A stretch of DNA of 64,000 bases from Tetracladium setigerum (GCA_031472005.1 PZJY01000003.1:992001-1056000), one strand, 5' to 3'; counted from the first letter of the stretch, positions 30,609 to 42,398 are shown. Made by a program: numbers and translations. The notes: generated by a model not told the origin, from the letters alone.

Positions 30609-33600
30609 ATGCTTCCTCGCAATAACCAGCGCGCACCACGCGGTCATCTATCAGGAGGAAGAGGCAGAGCAGCGAGAGGAGAACCAAACTCCTCGGGTCA
30701 GTCCTCTTCTTACAATCCCTTCTCTAGCAGAATTACGGTCCCTAGTTGCCCCCAAGTCCTGCGCGATGCTTCCAATACCCGTCACATACAATCTGCATAT
30801 CAAGGAAAGAACTATGATCCAGACTATCACTCCAAGCGTGTTATGGGCATTTCAAACCCGACTCTTGCTTACTTAAAGAGAAATTGTGTAGACGCGCCCC
30901 CAAACGCCTTCGATCGAGAACGAATCGAGAATGCAGCAAAGCGCGAGCAACGAGGGCAACCGGCCATAGACCAACAGCGAGGTCGTGGCAGAGGCGAAAG
31001 CTCTCTGAAGAACAATCGCGGTGGCTTTGTAAAGCAGTCTTCCTCGCACAATGGCACTGGCAGACTTGGTAAAGAACCATCTCCGGCAGCTGCCCCGAAT
31101 CCTTTTGCGACATCGACGTCTACGACCTCGTCTCCATTCGCATCTCCCGTCCCGACCTCGAACAACCCTTTCGCAAGCAAGACGAACCCCAGCGCACCTG
31201 GCAATCCTTTTGGCACATCGAACGGCAATGCTCCAGTAGCAAACCCATTTGGAGCACCTTCACAACCAGCACGAGCGAGTCCATTTGGCGCACCATCTTT
31301 AAATCCTTCATTGAGTGGTTTTGGAGCACCCTCAAGTACCACTCCTAGCGTTTTTGGAGCACCTTCCTCGAAGACAACACCGTCATCAGCGAACCCTTTT
31401 GGTGCTTCTATACCACAAGACGGTATACAGCCATCATCTTCCAATCCATTTGCTTCGAATTCAAAATTCGGCACACGTACACAGACAATTGGCTCGGTAG
31501 CTGCAACGACTCCAGCAGTATCATCCCCTTTCGCAAGACAGTCAGGCGGTTTTTCTGTACCATCGACTACTCCAACTTCATCCACTTCAACGATGTTTGG
31601 AGCGCCATCTCAACCCTCTTTTGGTCCAGGAAATTCTTCATCGACCTTTGGAACTGTTTCAAACGCTACAAATACCTTTGGGAGTCCGTCAACTTCTTCT
31701 ACCACTGGATCAAATCCTCCACAGAATCCATTTGGTGCACCCAAGTTGAGATCGTTTGCAGGATTTTCCACCTCGTCTCCATCCAACACGCCATCCGGCT
31801 TCGGTGTACCCAGCTCAACCGTCCCTGTTTCAAAGAAGTCTGCCACAACTCCAGTACCAATTGCGACTGTTACATCTTCGAAGCCATTGCCCAAGTATCA
31901 GGCGAACCAGTCTGCCCTCCAGACTGACACCATGTCATCACAAAGCGCCTGGGCGCTGAAATTATCAGCGCATCTGAAAAAAGAACGCATCTTCCGTCCA
32001 GAATATCCAGGAGAACATGCTGGAAATCCCAAAGAGCAAGCTTTAGTTGAAACCTTCTTTAGAGGCGCTTTGAGGACGTATCGTGGAAAAGTCAGGACTT
32101 CATTCATGAGAGCAGGCTTGATGGATGACCCAGATAAGCCCAAGAAGCTCAGCGAAGCGATTGACTTCAAGGGAACTTGCGAGGATATGTGCCCCTTCAA
32201 GGAGAAGTTTGAACGTATCATTGAGGGATCAACCGTTCACGGCCTTGAAAAGGAGCGGGGCCCAACCGGAGCGTTGTGGCCATCACTCGAGAAAATGGTT
32301 AAAAAGCATTCGCGATCAGCTGCTGGGGATGAGGAACCGCTCCCCGAGGATGTAAGATCACCTGCAGCCCTAAGAAGAACCCTTGATTATCTGTTGACCA
32401 GAATCCTCGGTTCGGATGAGGACCTGGCCAAAGTGCATGGCTTTCTCTGGGATCGAACTCGAGCCATTCGCCGAGATTTTGTGTTTCAAGCGGCGTTGAG
32501 CGACAAAGAGATGCTTGATCAGATTTATTGCCTAGAGAACATTATTCGATTCCATGTTCTCGCACTACACCAAATGTCGAAGAGTGACGTTGGAGCGTCA
32601 GAGTTCAACGAGCAGCAAGAAATTGAACAACTCTCGAAGTCTATGATCTCGCTTATGCACGCATACGGGGATTGCGAATCTAAGGGTCTTCAATGCGAGA
32701 ATGAAGCAGAATTCAGGGCGTATCATATTGTGTTCAACGGTCAGAGCTCGACGATCTTGGAGGCAATTGCGGATGCAAATCCCAAGTTCGGGTACGAGTC
32801 GCAGAAGATTCAAGCTGCCGTAAATCTTGTTGAGTGTATGCAGACCTGCTGGGAAACGAAGGGCCCACTCAAAGCTTTTCGACCTACAGGTATGGCCAAC
32901 AACGCCTTCTACAAGTTCTTTCGTCAGGTGGCAAGCGAAAAGACATGGTATATCCTGGCCTGTTTCGCTGAGATCCATTTCAACAGTGTGCGAAAAGCTG
33001 CATTGAAGACCATTGTGAGTGCATATCGAAAACAACGAGAGCAAACCAAAGACTGGACACTCTCAAAACTACAGACCGTCCTAAACTTCGATACCTACGA
33101 AGATATCATGACGTTTGGAGAAGCACATGGCCTTCAATTTGAGGACTTGGATGGCGAAACTTACTTGTCTCTTGAGTTCTCAGAGAGAGTCATTGATCCT
33201 TTTCCACGCCCAAAACAAATTTTCTCTTCCAGCATTGTTGAAACCAAGCGTGGTCCTCTTACTCTGGGCGAGGTTATTAGCGGCGCGGTTTACAGCATAC
33301 CCGTGGACCCCAATGAACACGGCATCCAAACCAAGTATACAGAAGCTGGAGTAGTGGAGGAGCCTTCTGGAGTCGGCATGTTCACAACCAAGATTCACAG
33401 TGCTGTCCAATTCGGCGGCCAGAACGAGGGGCAGAGGCCTACCCCGACGAGTGAGAAGCATAATCAATTTCTCCCCACCAGCAAGCACACCATACCCCAA
33501 TCTGCATCAACAACCGGCGAGAAGTTGGAAGCGCAAGCCCCAGCTCTTCCGGCTTTTTCCTTTGGAAGCTCATCATCCAACCAAGCTGCCTCGAAGCCGT

Positions 33601-35735
33601 CGTCCGTATTGGACCAAGTCAAGACTACTCAATCTTTCGGCTCTGACTTTTTCACCCGAGAATCGACTCCTACTGCTGGTAGCTTCATCGGAAACCCACC
33701 AGCAGCCGCTCAACCGCCGAAGGAAGCACCGTCATTATCCTTCCCTCAGACATCGGCCCCTCCATATGTGGCTTCATCACCGTTCTCATTCTTACAGTCT
33801 CAGGCAAAGAAGACTGTAGATGCCCCTACAAATCAGCCTTTGTCTCTCGGAAACTATGCAGTCACTCGAGCTCCGGCTGCTAGTCCAAACTTTGGCCTGG
33901 GTGTAACTCAAGTTGCAGAGGCACGTTCCGCAGTCGAATCTCCTGGTTTGACCTTCGACAGTGACAGGACCTCTGAAGTATCTGCTCCTACAGTTGAAGG
34001 TAATGGAAGCGGTAACCTCTCCAATGTTTCTACCATGCAGTCGCCTTTACCCTCTCCCGAATTTGGTGTACAGCCAGCACAGCAAGTGTTGAACCCGACC
34101 ATTGTCACAGCTCCAACTTCAACTCCTTCCGCCCCCGTCTCGGGGAGTAATGCTTTCGCTACATTCACCCAGAATACGCCACTAGCTGCATCCACTCCGT
34201 CAATTGATGCTTCTACTTATATCCAACCATCGCCATTTGCAAAGCCCACCATTGAGGCCTCTACACAGGTGGTACCGCCAACTGCTCCATCAAACATGAC
34301 AACCAATAGCAACCCTTTCGCGGTCCCACAAACAACACCACCTAGCGAAATAGATCGCCGCTTTGGCGTTTTCACAGATTGGTACTGCAAGGGGGATGAT
34401 GGAATCCTTCCACAATTCACGGAGCACGTACTCGAAATACTTCTGAGGGAAACTTTCAGTGGCTTTCAGGAAGAGGAGGCCGCCCGAATTTCCCAAGAGG
34501 AATTTGAGAAGGCAACCCAGATGGCTATAACATACAGGATCAACTACTTGAGCATCAAGTTCCTGGAACGATGGCGTCGTATCACTCATTTGAATGGGGT
34601 TCGTAGACGAAAGCTGGAAGCTATTAAGCTACGCAAGGAGATGTTTGAGGCATCTTTGGCCAAAAAGGCAGCCGAGGCGGCAAACCTGGTGGAAGATTTC
34701 AAAGCCTCAACTCGATCTGGTGGCAGGAGGCAATTCGAGCAAGAGCAAAACGCGGAAGCTGCATCGGCCAGTACAAGATCTTTGAATGGTGTTCAGGGTT
34801 CGTCTGACAAAATTCGCAAACGCGGCAAGTCGTCCAGGACCCGTACCCAGTCAACAAGCCAACGCCATGAAGGCTCGCCACTCCGAGACTCCCAGACGGC
34901 GGACAAGCGAAGACGTGGTGACAAATCCCAATCTTCTAAGCCTTCAGAAAAGAGCACTACCATAGATCCGCTTCGTCGATCTCTGCTCGATCACCCATCA
35001 TACCTCAGCGGCGAGTCTCAAATTCTTTATATGAAGAAATGGACCCTTGAAGATGAGATGCGTGACCGTCCCAGTGGCACCATAACCGATTATTTCCGAC
35101 TGAAGGCGAGAGGAATCCATACCATGCCAGATGGAACACCACTTGCGAGTTCTGCGGCCACTGATTACAGAAGAAAGCTACTCGACGACCTTGCCAAACC
35201 CAATCCGCTCAGGCACTCGACGAACTCCTACGGGAGAAGCGTGTCAAGTAGAGGATACGAAGACTCGGAGCCTCCAATCTCAGATGTTGGACCAGTCGTT
35301 GATGTCAGTACTTTGAAAGCAAATGCTCGCGCTTTCGTGGAACAAGACAGGACCTCGAGAAAGAGACGATCTCCTGATGTTGATGGCGACGAAGACGCCG
35401 ATCTGACAGGTCGCGTGAAGAGATTCAAGGAGAGGACGACCAGGGCGGAAGAGAGTCGTTCGGTGGAGGTTGAAAATGATAGAGAGAGGACGTCCAAGAA
35501 GAGACAATCCATGGAGCTGAATGGCGACGAAGATGAAATATGGGAGGCCAAAAAGAGACGGCTGATAGAGATGAAATTCAGCGAGGAAGAGATCGAAGTA
35601 CTCGCTCGTGCCGAGCGTGTCAAGCAGCAGTTGGACGAAGGGAAAGCCTGGTATCGCGAGCATCTGGAACGGGATTCCCAAGAGCGAGAGAGTCTTGTCC
35701 GTCTTCGAAGCAGTAGATCTTTTGACCACTATTAG
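30609..35735 (+). CDS. SAC3: Nuclear mRNA export factor Sac3 (TREX-2 scaffold)
   Basis: Scaffold of the TREX-2 complex, which couples transcription to mRNA export at the nuclear pore. A single 1708-codon exon. The N-terminal region is basic. From about residue 140 to 450 it is low-complexity with nucleoporin-like FG motifs (NPFG, VFGAPSS, SGFGAPS). The SAC3/GANP domain starts near residue 520 with FKGTCEDMCPFKEKFER and includes FLWDRTRAIRRDF. A second Ser/Pro/FG-rich stretch follows. A helical region with KFLERWRRI near residue 1320 matches the CID segment that binds Sus1 and Cdc31. The C-terminus is Arg/Glu-rich and coiled. Upstream LTV1 is on the same strand and nothing suggests co-transcription. 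The start is the first AUG in frame. Confidence 0.94.
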   Translation: MLPRNNQRAPRGHLSGGRGRAARGEPNSSGQSSSYNPFSSRITVPSCPQVLRDASNTRHIQSAYQGKNYDPDYHSKRVMGISNPTLAYLKRNCVDAPPNAFDRERIENAAKREQRGQPAIDQQRGRGRGESSLKNNRGGFVKQSSSHNGTGRLGKEPSPAAAPNPFATSTSTTSSPFASPVPTSNNPFASKTNPSAPGNPFGTSNGNAPVANPFGAPSQPARASPFGAPSLNPSLSGFGAPSSTTPSVFGAPSSKTTPSSANPFGASIPQDGIQPSSSNPFASNSKFGTRTQTIGSVAATTPAVSSPFARQSGGFSVPSTTPTSSTSTMFGAPSQPSFGPGNSSSTFGTVSNATNTFGSPSTSSTTGSNPPQNPFGAPKLRSFAGFSTSSPSNTPSGFGVPSSTVPVSKKSATTPVPIATVTSSKPLPKYQANQSALQTDTMSSQSAWALKLSAHLKKERIFRPEYPGEHAGNPKEQALVETFFRGALRTYRGKVRTSFMRAGLMDDPDKPKKLSEAIDFKGTCEDMCPFKEKFERIIEGSTVHGLEKERGPTGALWPSLEKMVKKHSRSAAGDEEPLPEDVRSPAALRRTLDYLLTRILGSDEDLAKVHGFLWDRTRAIRRDFVFQAALSDKEMLDQIYCLENIIRFHVLALHQMSKSDVGASEFNEQQEIEQLSKSMISLMHAYGDCESKGLQCENEAEFRAYHIVFNGQSSTILEAIADANPKFGYESQKIQAAVNLVECMQTCWETKGPLKAFRPTGMANNAFYKFFRQVASEKTWYILACFAEIHFNSVRKAALKTIVSAYRKQREQTKDWTLSKLQTVLNFDTYEDIMTFGEAHGLQFEDLDGETYLSLEFSERVIDPFPRPKQIFSSSIVETKRGPLTLGEVISGAVYSIPVDPNEHGIQTKYTEAGVVEEPSGVGMFTTKIHSAVQFGGQNEGQRPTPTSEKHNQFLPTSKHTIPQSASTTGEKLEAQAPALPAFSFGSSSSNQAASKPSSVLDQVKTTQSFGSDFFTRESTPTAGSFIGNPPAAAQPPKEAPSLSFPQTSAPPYVASSPFSFLQSQAKKTVDAPTNQPLSLGNYAVTRAPAASPNFGLGVTQVAEARSAVESPGLTFDSDRTSEVSAPTVEGNGSGNLSNVSTMQSPLPSPEFGVQPAQQVLNPTIVTAPTSTPSAPVSGSNAFATFTQNTPLAASTPSIDASTYIQPSPFAKPTIEASTQVVPPTAPSNMTTNSNPFAVPQTTPPSEIDRRFGVFTDWYCKGDDGILPQFTEHVLEILLRETFSGFQEEEAARISQEEFEKATQMAITYRINYLSIKFLERWRRITHLNGVRRRKLEAIKLRKEMFEASLAKKAAEAANLVEDFKASTRSGGRRQFEQEQNAEAASASTRSLNGVQGSSDKIRKRGKSSRTRTQSTSQRHEGSPLRDSQTADKRRRGDKSQSSKPSEKSTTIDPLRRSLLDHPSYLSGESQILYMKKWTLEDEMRDRPSGTITDYFRLKARGIHTMPDGTPLASSAATDYRRKLLDDLAKPNPLRHSTNSYGRSVSSRGYEDSEPPISDVGPVVDVSTLKANARAFVEQDRTSRKRRSPDVDGDEDADLTGRVKRFKERTTRAEESRSVEVENDRERTSKKRQSMELNGDEDEIWEAKKRRLIEMKFSEEEIEVLARAERVKQQLDEGKAWYREHLERDSQERESLVRLRSSRSFDHY

Positions 35736-36655
35736 ATGTGGTCGTTGTTGTACCAGTTCTTTTTGGCATGAGCATTTGGAGCGGCGTTTTCTCATTTTTT
35801 TGCCTTCAATCGAACTTGGAGTTCTGCCTTGGGGGATGGCTGCATGAAGGGTTGGTTGGTTGGGAAGTGAAATGCATTACATGGCGTTACGAGACAGTGA
35901 ATGAGTTGTATATTGAGAGAGGGCGGGGAGACCAAATCTTGCAGACGATGGATACTGCGTGCCGCTTCTTATGATACCAACAAAAATGAGCAACTTTCCG
36001 ATTTGGTTATGCAAGATAGAGACATGGGAGATGGGAGCTGACGTAAACAGCAATGTGCTCGATTATTTAGGTACCTAAGAATCAAAAATTGTAAAAACAT
36101 CCCTTTTCATACTTTACTTTCGCGTGGTTGAGAGATTGTTTTCCGCTAAATCTTCTTTCGTTTGATTCTTTAAGTGTACAATGCCGAAGATGAACGCATG
36201 CAAAGAACAAGCTGTTTATTGATTGCTTACATCTTCATCTTTGTATTCGTTCCATTTTTTGGTAAGTCTGGAGCACATATTCTCTTCGTCCCCCCTTTAC
36301 TATGATGTCCACGCCTTGCTGGGCATGGTTACCTACCTGTCTAGGTATCTAGGTACCTAGGTAAATAGATGCAAGCAGCAGACCTCCACCGTCGTTCAAG
36401 TTCTAAGATCTTGGGGAGGGTGGTAGTAGTGGCGGGCAATGTGCCAAGCCTCGCACCTTCTGTTTGAGATTCTTTCTTGGGGCAGGCAAGCAAGCACTTC
36501 CCTAGACTCTTTGGTCAGGTTAAAAGCTTTGTTTCTTTTCTCTTCTCCCTCTTCTCCCTCTTCCCTCCCTCTTCCCTCAATTTCTTTCATTCTTTCGATC
36601 CAGACATCAACTCTGGGCCCTGATCAACCTCAACCCTGCTCGGCACCTCCTCATC
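35736..36655. other. Intergenic with palindromic CCTAGGTA blocks
   Basis: About 920 bp without a gene. It contains two perfect 12-bp palindromes, TTAGGTACCTAA (about 36067-36078) and CTAGGTACCTAG (36349-36360). A long pyrimidine tract (about 36530-36590) sits just before the next start codon and probably belongs to its promoter or 5' UTR. Confidence 0.6.
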
Positions 36656-37816
36656 ATGACCTCTCCAGTCCCAGCCGACGAAGAGCTTCTGCAAGCTGTT
36701 GCGAAGCTTCGAAAACTGAATCGTCAGCTTGGACGAGCCAAACTCCTTGCCCTGCTCAAGGATGAGTATGGTTGGGAATTGAGCGAGACACGCCTGAAGA
36801 AGTGCATGGTATGTCAAACATCCGAACATGCCTCTCTGATTTATACCGACTGATTGCGTGGCATTAATAGGACCAGAACAACCTCAATGCCGAACCTGAG
36901 GGCGAGGTCACAAACCTTGATCGAGGAACGGCCTTCCAAACTATCGTCACGAATGCATTTCACGACTTCAAGGTTCGAGAGAGGAACTTCCTTCTGACTC
37001 TTACTCCTGAACAACGTCAACAACTCGCCCCTCCAAACCATTCAAAACCCGAAGCCTACGCAGTATGTCATCTTAGACATTATATCGAGTTTCTACTTGT
37101 GTTGAAGGAGCTCAAGCCTTGTGTTCTCGTTTGTGGCGACACCTTCAGACCTATGGGCTCTGAGATCTTCGGACAGATGGTGGAGGAGTGCTTGAAGCCA
37201 GTCATTCAAGAGTACCAACTCGAGCAATACGGCTTCCAGCTCCAAAAACTCCAACATTCGGTACCCACGAACACTCCTCCTCGCAACTTCAAAGGCTCTT
37301 ACGTCTTCGGCGACACACGATCTTCTCACTGGCCTGAAGTCAATAGCTTGCTTCTCACACCGACACGAGGAACAAGATTTGAAAAGCGTCTTGGTGTCGT
37401 CCTAGGTTATCCAACAGCCAACGGCAAGCAATACTTTCGTTCTGTCGACTACACAGAAATGGCGCAATTGGAAGCCACAATGCCCTTCCACATCTGCTGC
37501 GTGACAGGAAACAGTTTCGGGTGCCCTCCAGGCTTCAAGCACTACAAGGATATCATGGAGTACTTCTAGTGAGTCCATCCCTTTCTTCTCCAATCAGGCG
37601 TTCAGTATATCATTACAGACTCTCAACGTGCCAAAAACAATGGAAACGGCTAACATCATGTTCCACTCTAGTCGATGCCGTGATGCTGCGAAGGAAGTTG
37701 GTGTTTATCTTAGACAAGACCTGCAAGGCCACCCAGATCTCATGGATTATTGGGACTCCATGAGCTTAGTCAAATCGTTCGCGTCTCTTGGAGTTGATTT
37801 TATGTTCGGACCATAA
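36656..37816 (+). CDS. Conserved fungal protein of unknown function
   Basis: Three exons: 36656-36808, 36871-37568 and 37672-37816, with GT-AG introns of 62 and 103 nt (branch GCTAAC in the second). The product is 331 residues. The N-terminal ~50 residues form a helical module with LGRAKLLALLKDEYGWELS and LKKCMDQ, which I remember from other fungal proteins as an HTH-like head. The remainder is a globular domain: VLVCGDTFRPMG, GSYVFGDTRSSHW, GVVLGYPTANGKQYF and FHICCVTGNSFG. There is no signal peptide or membrane segment, so cytosolic or nuclear location is likely. The stretch 37060-37100 reads through in frame, so no intron is placed there. The function is not known to me. Confidence 0.8.
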
Positions 37817-38503
37817 GTGATGACAAGTCCGTTGGGAGTACTGGTCTGATGATCCACTGATGCTATGAACACAACTAAATTTATCTGGCTGTATGAAGAT
37901 ATGGGGTAGGTTTTGGTCGTTGCCCACAAGTGTTTCCCCTTGCTTGTCGGAGATATAATTCCAACTTTCAATCCAAGATTGCAACATTTTGGAACATGAC
38001 TACAATGGTCATCCTTTAACTTAGAGAATGCAAACCAATTAGTATTCAAGCTTGTTTGCTCAAAATCACGTGGTCAGCCTTCCTTGCCCATATTTTGTGT
38101 TCACTGCTGTTTCATGAGCTCTTCTCGGTGTTGTTCTTGATGTCGTTCTGTCTGCTTGTTTTCCAATGGTCTTTTCTTGGCTTAGTATAAAGGAGCCCAG
38201 ACCAGGACTCTTCATAAGTTATTAAAGCGTCAGAGAAATCTATGCGAGTAATAGATGAAATTAAATCAACATTATATTCGAGGTAAGATGAAGTCATAAT
38301 TTTCACTCATATCCCACTCCCTCTACAGATACGGAACCGCATTGACCCACATCCTGTATATTTATATCTCTCTCTCTCCCTCCCCTACTCACTTTCCAAT
38401 TAAAAACCCCTATCATCAATCCATCGACACCAAACCAAACACCAACCAATTTTTCTTCAAACCAAAACGCCAACCATATTCATATTTTAATCAAACCACA
38501 AAA
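37817..38503. other. Intergenic between convergent genes
   Basis: About 690 bp, AT-rich, between the stop of the conserved unknown and the stop of the minus-strand chitin deacetylase. The open frames on either strand show no domain. It should carry the two 3' UTRs. Confidence 0.55.
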
Positions 38504-40552
38504 TCAATTACAAACCCCAAACCTGACCTGACACCCCGCACCACAGTAAGGCTGGAGAGATCCAATACCCAAACTTCCACATCTCCCTGCTCTGGAACAG
38601 CATTTTCCGAAGCGGCTTCCTGTGCAGGTGAATCCTGTCGTGCCGCCGCATGAACCGTTTGTGCTTATTTTGAGGGCGGGCGTTGTTTGCGCTGGTGGTC
38701 GGGTTGTTGTCGTTGTCGTTGTTAGAGTTGTGGTGGTTGTTGGGACTGGAGGTGGTTTTGAAGTGGTAGTGGTAGTTGGGATGGGAGGTGGATTTGAAGT
38801 CGTTGTGGTTGTCGGGATTGGTGGTGGGATTGAGCTTGTAGTCGTAGTAGTGGTGGTGGTGGTTGATGGCACCGGAGGAACGACAGATGACGAAGAAGGT
38901 AGAGAAGGAACAGAAGAGCTATTCGGGCATGTTCCCGACGCAGGTTTGCATCCTTCTCCACAGTAGTCAATCGTGCTTCCGCACCAGCCATATTGAGAGC
39001 AGCAATTCCCGAATACTGAACCCTGGCATGTAATTGTCGCTGAACAACTCCCATCAACGCTGACTGATTGTGCGGGTGTCGTTGGTAACGAAGACGAAGT
39101 TGGTAGCACTCGTGAAGTTGTAGTAGTTGTTGTGGGAACTGGAACCGTCGTTGTTGTTGTTGGAACTGGAGGAATCGTTGTTGTTGTTGTTGTTGTTGTT
39201 GTTGTTGGAACCGGAGGAACCGTTGTTGTTGTTGTTGATGAGGAAGTTGGTAGAACCCTCGAAGTGGTCGTAGGAATCGCAGTCGTTGTAGTTGAGGAGG
39301 AACTGGGAATACTGCCTCCAGGACCAGCTCGATACCAGTTCGCCTTTGGGTCCGCAAGGCACTCTCCCACGGTCACGGATTTGAATCCCTTCGCATACAT
39401 TGTTGACAGGATGTAATCGGTGAGATTATAGACGACTTGTTCGTGGATATCATGCTCGATCTCGAGGAAGTTGTCGACAGCCGGGTTGGCGTTCCTGATT
39501 GTTTGATCCCAGATGTTCTTGGAATTTTGAATTTGGGTGGGAAGTGTGTTGAGGTAGCCGGCTGTGTCAACATCGAAGTATGTGATGTGGTAGCCGAGGG
39601 TTCTGAGGCGGGAGGCGCATGTATTGTCGCAAGAGGAGTATGGTGGTCTGTTTTATTGAGAAATTAGCAAGATGATCTTCCTTTCTATTTTGAAGGTGTC
39701 AGGTCTAACTAACCTCATGTATGTGGGGAAATAGCCGAGGATGTTGCTGAATGCCATTTCGTTGTAGACCATTTGATTGTTGACATTCACGGCACTCAGA
39801 GTGCTCAAGTCCTGGTGCGACCAGGTGTGAGAGGCAATTTGATGGCCTTCAGCAACCATTCTTCTGATTAAGTTGGCCCATTGTGGTGTGCTATCGATTG
39901 CACCCTTGCCTAGATTATTTCCGGCTGGGAGTTTGTTAGCATTATGTCCTTCTCACTTCCTGTCCCAGTACTTACTAATGAAAAAGGTCGCCTTTGCATT
40001 GTATGCCTTGAGTTTGTCGAGAAGATCAGAAGTATATAAATATGGTCCATCGTCGAATGTGAAGGCAACCTGTCCTGGAACCACACAGTCATAAATTCCA
40101 GTTCCTCCGTAAGGAATACTTCCTAGCTGTGGGCGAGCAATATTGGCAGTTGATGTGCCAGCAGGTTTTTTATTTGCATCACATTGCGGTCCATATTGAA
40201 ATTGGCAATCTGGTGCTGAACAATAATCTGGTCCCGTACCACAATAACTGGAAAGACGTTAGCGCCGAACATGAGATGAGTGCGTAGATTGCAGGTCGAC
40301 TAACCCTTCGAAAGAACAGCAGTTTGTACAACTACCTAATCCCGGTCCACATCTTCCGTCTGATGTCTGCCTTTCGATGATATTCCGTTCTTCCGAATGA
40401 GCTTCAGGAGCGTCGATCGGACTGCGAGGCATATTTCGAGCTCTCAGCTCGGACATCAATCTTCTTCCGCCGACTATTTTTGGTGTATTGAAGTCGGAGT
40501 GGGCGCTCGCGGCGGTTGCCAGCACGCTGGCGAGAATGTAAGTGAACTTCAT
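38504..40552 (-). CDS. Secreted chitin/polysaccharide deacetylase with CBM18 modules
   Basis: Removes N-acetyl groups from chitin, in wall remodelling or to hide chitin from hosts. Four exons on the minus strand: 40552-40305, 40247-39976, 39924-39714 and 39647-38504. The introns are 51-66 nt with matching phases; the product is 624 residues. Order: signal peptide MKFTYILASVLATAASAHS; a CBM18 chitin-binding module (CGPGLGSCTNCCSFEGYCG); a NodB deacetylase domain with FTFDDGP, SHTWSH, RPPY and DVDT. A long Ser/Thr/Pro low-complexity linker follows, then two more CBM18 modules (FGNCCSQYGWCG and FGKCCSRAGRCG) separated by another Thr/Pro linker. The AUG at 40552 fits the signal peptide; the frame upstream starts only at TTG. 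The substrate is inferred from the family and the chitin-binding modules. Confidence 0.94.
38690..39260 (-). repeat. Thr/Ser/Pro-coding simple repeats in deacetylase linkers
   Basis: Two stretches of GTT/GTG-type trinucleotide repeats on the plus strand (about 38690-38880 and 39110-39260) encode the poly-Thr/Pro linkers of the deacetylase. The longest pure run is about nine GTT units near 39178-39208. They generate open frames on both strands with poly-Gln or poly-Val translations, which are shadows. Confidence 0.85.
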
Positions 40553-42398
40553 CTCGAATGAAATCCGATGCACCAAGTATTTTAAAAATTAAATTAGAGA
40601 TATTGGAAAGTTCTCTACAGAAGACACAGGTAAAAGAAGGACTGCAGAATCAAACGAATGAATACTCTGGTGAGAAAGAAGACAAAGAGGAAAGGAGAGG
40701 GGAGAGACCCTCAACAAGTAATAAGTAGGTACTTGTACTCATAGAACAGGACCATCGGCCGGCGACCCAGGATCTTTAGATGCATGTACTTCGAGTGGGT
40801 CGGTCAAAGCGTGGGAATACTCTGTTGTGTTGTGCTGCCTGTCATGTACACCAAAGAAGGCTTGCCCTGGCGGTCGCGAGGCGGAACAAGAAGAGCAAAA
40901 GCATAAAATGCGAAATGAAAGCAAACAGGAACTATTTCATGATTCTCATGCTCAACAATTTAAGAAGTCAGTCTCTTTTCTCTTGTTGTTAACCCTCCGA
41001 TGTACTGCAGATTGGTTTTCCTGCTCGAAAGAGGTTCCACGGAAGGGAGGGCTTGTTGACCTCCCAGGAACCATCCTTGCAAATGCGGATCGAGAGTAGT
41101 GGTGGCAATAAGCTCGCCAAAAAAGCTCCGAATGTGTGGACTCTTGGAGGTCTTTGCATTCTTGTGGAAATGTGAAGTGTTGATGGTGTGTTTTGGAAAC
41201 GAGATGGCTTGCAGTTTAGTTAGAGTTAGTCGCTTCGATCGGAAGACGAAAATAGCGCCGCGAACTCCTTTTCGGCAAGGTTTGAAGCAGGAACATGGTT
41301 CCTGGTGCTTTCATTAGCTTTCAATTCAGCTTCTCCGCAAGGAGATCCCAAATGCTTGGCTCGTGGGCGACATCCTCTCCTTTTTGATATCAGGAGCTGC
41401 GAAATAAATCCGCTGATTCACAGCTGGCTTGCATCGTGGCACATCCTCTCCTTTGCATCTAACTTCTGCAAACGAGAGAGTTTTGTCACGCATCTACAGA
41501 ATATTGAACCTTTTTCCATTCCTGGACTTTTGCACCACTTACTCAACCTCAACTCTCATTATTTCTCTCCCGTTCATAAGGTGGTAGGAGATCGCGCCAT
41601 CATTGTCGAGGTACCTAGATGCCACTTCTCGCCTAGAGATCCCTCCATTGTATACTCCCCTCCCTCACCGCTCGCTTTTGTATGTTTAGTGCCACATCGA
41701 GTCATTTCCAACATGCAGTTGCAAGGAAGAAGTTTCTAAGCTTCTTGCTCAAAATGATCACTCGTCGGTGTACAGCACATAGCAAGATCGGTGATAGCTT
41801 GACTGGGGATGTTGTTGGAATGTGAGGTTCACCTCTTTCCTGCAGGTTACCTTGTGGACCGAGATCCACGCTTTCGTGTTACTCCGTGCGCGTTGCAGTT
41901 TGTGTATCCACGAGTATTAGCAGCCGGTACTGTAGTAGAACCTTTCTTTTTGTTGTGAACCCAAGGGAATGGAAGAGCAGACTCGTGCCCAGCCTAGATA
42001 TACTGGTGGGAGTAGAGGCTTCGGACGACATGTCATTTCGAAGTTCAGGGTCTTTGCAACGTTTCATATGGTCTTTAAAGGTCGGCCCTCGAGCACTCTG
42101 GATGTCAAGACGCAAGCCTTGAGAGAACGATTCTTTCGTGTGTCTGTCATGGCTGAAATTGCTTGGTCCTATGTCAGGGATTGCGCTTTGATGAAATAAA
42201 ACTTCCGAAACCTATTTATTCCCACAATCCGCCCTAAACGAGGACGTCCGAGTCCTGATATTATTTTTGGATGGCCAGAACACAGAATTTCATATGATTC
42301 AACAACTCATATGGTCTGGTATATCGTTCTGGAGCGATCCCAAAAGTTGTAGCGGTATATACTGAATGCCGACCTCCTCCTTCCAGCAAGTACTTTCA
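40553..42398. other. Long intergenic stretch with no recognised gene
   Basis: About 1.85 kb upstream of the deacetylase and downstream of the GNAT gene. The longest plus-strand frame (41305-41739) begins with GTG and shows no domain. A 14-bp sequence, ACATCCTCTCCTTT, appears twice about 72 bp apart near 41370 and 41442. I see no RNA gene. It probably includes a long promoter for the deacetylase gene. Confidence 0.5.

Noticed and set aside
37060..37100. Possible intron with donor GTATGT in the conserved unknown
   Set aside because: The frame reads through and the sequence VCHLRHYIEFLLVLKELK fits a continuous helix; no good branch and acceptor are seen.
38622..39416. Long Val-rich plus-strand and Gln/Asn-rich minus-strand frames over the deacetylase
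   Set aside because: Shadows of the GTT/GTG triplet repeats that encode the Thr/Pro linkers in the correct frame.
41305..41739. 144-codon open frame upstream of the deacetylase
   Set aside because: Starts with GTG, irregular composition, no recognisable motif; probably chance.
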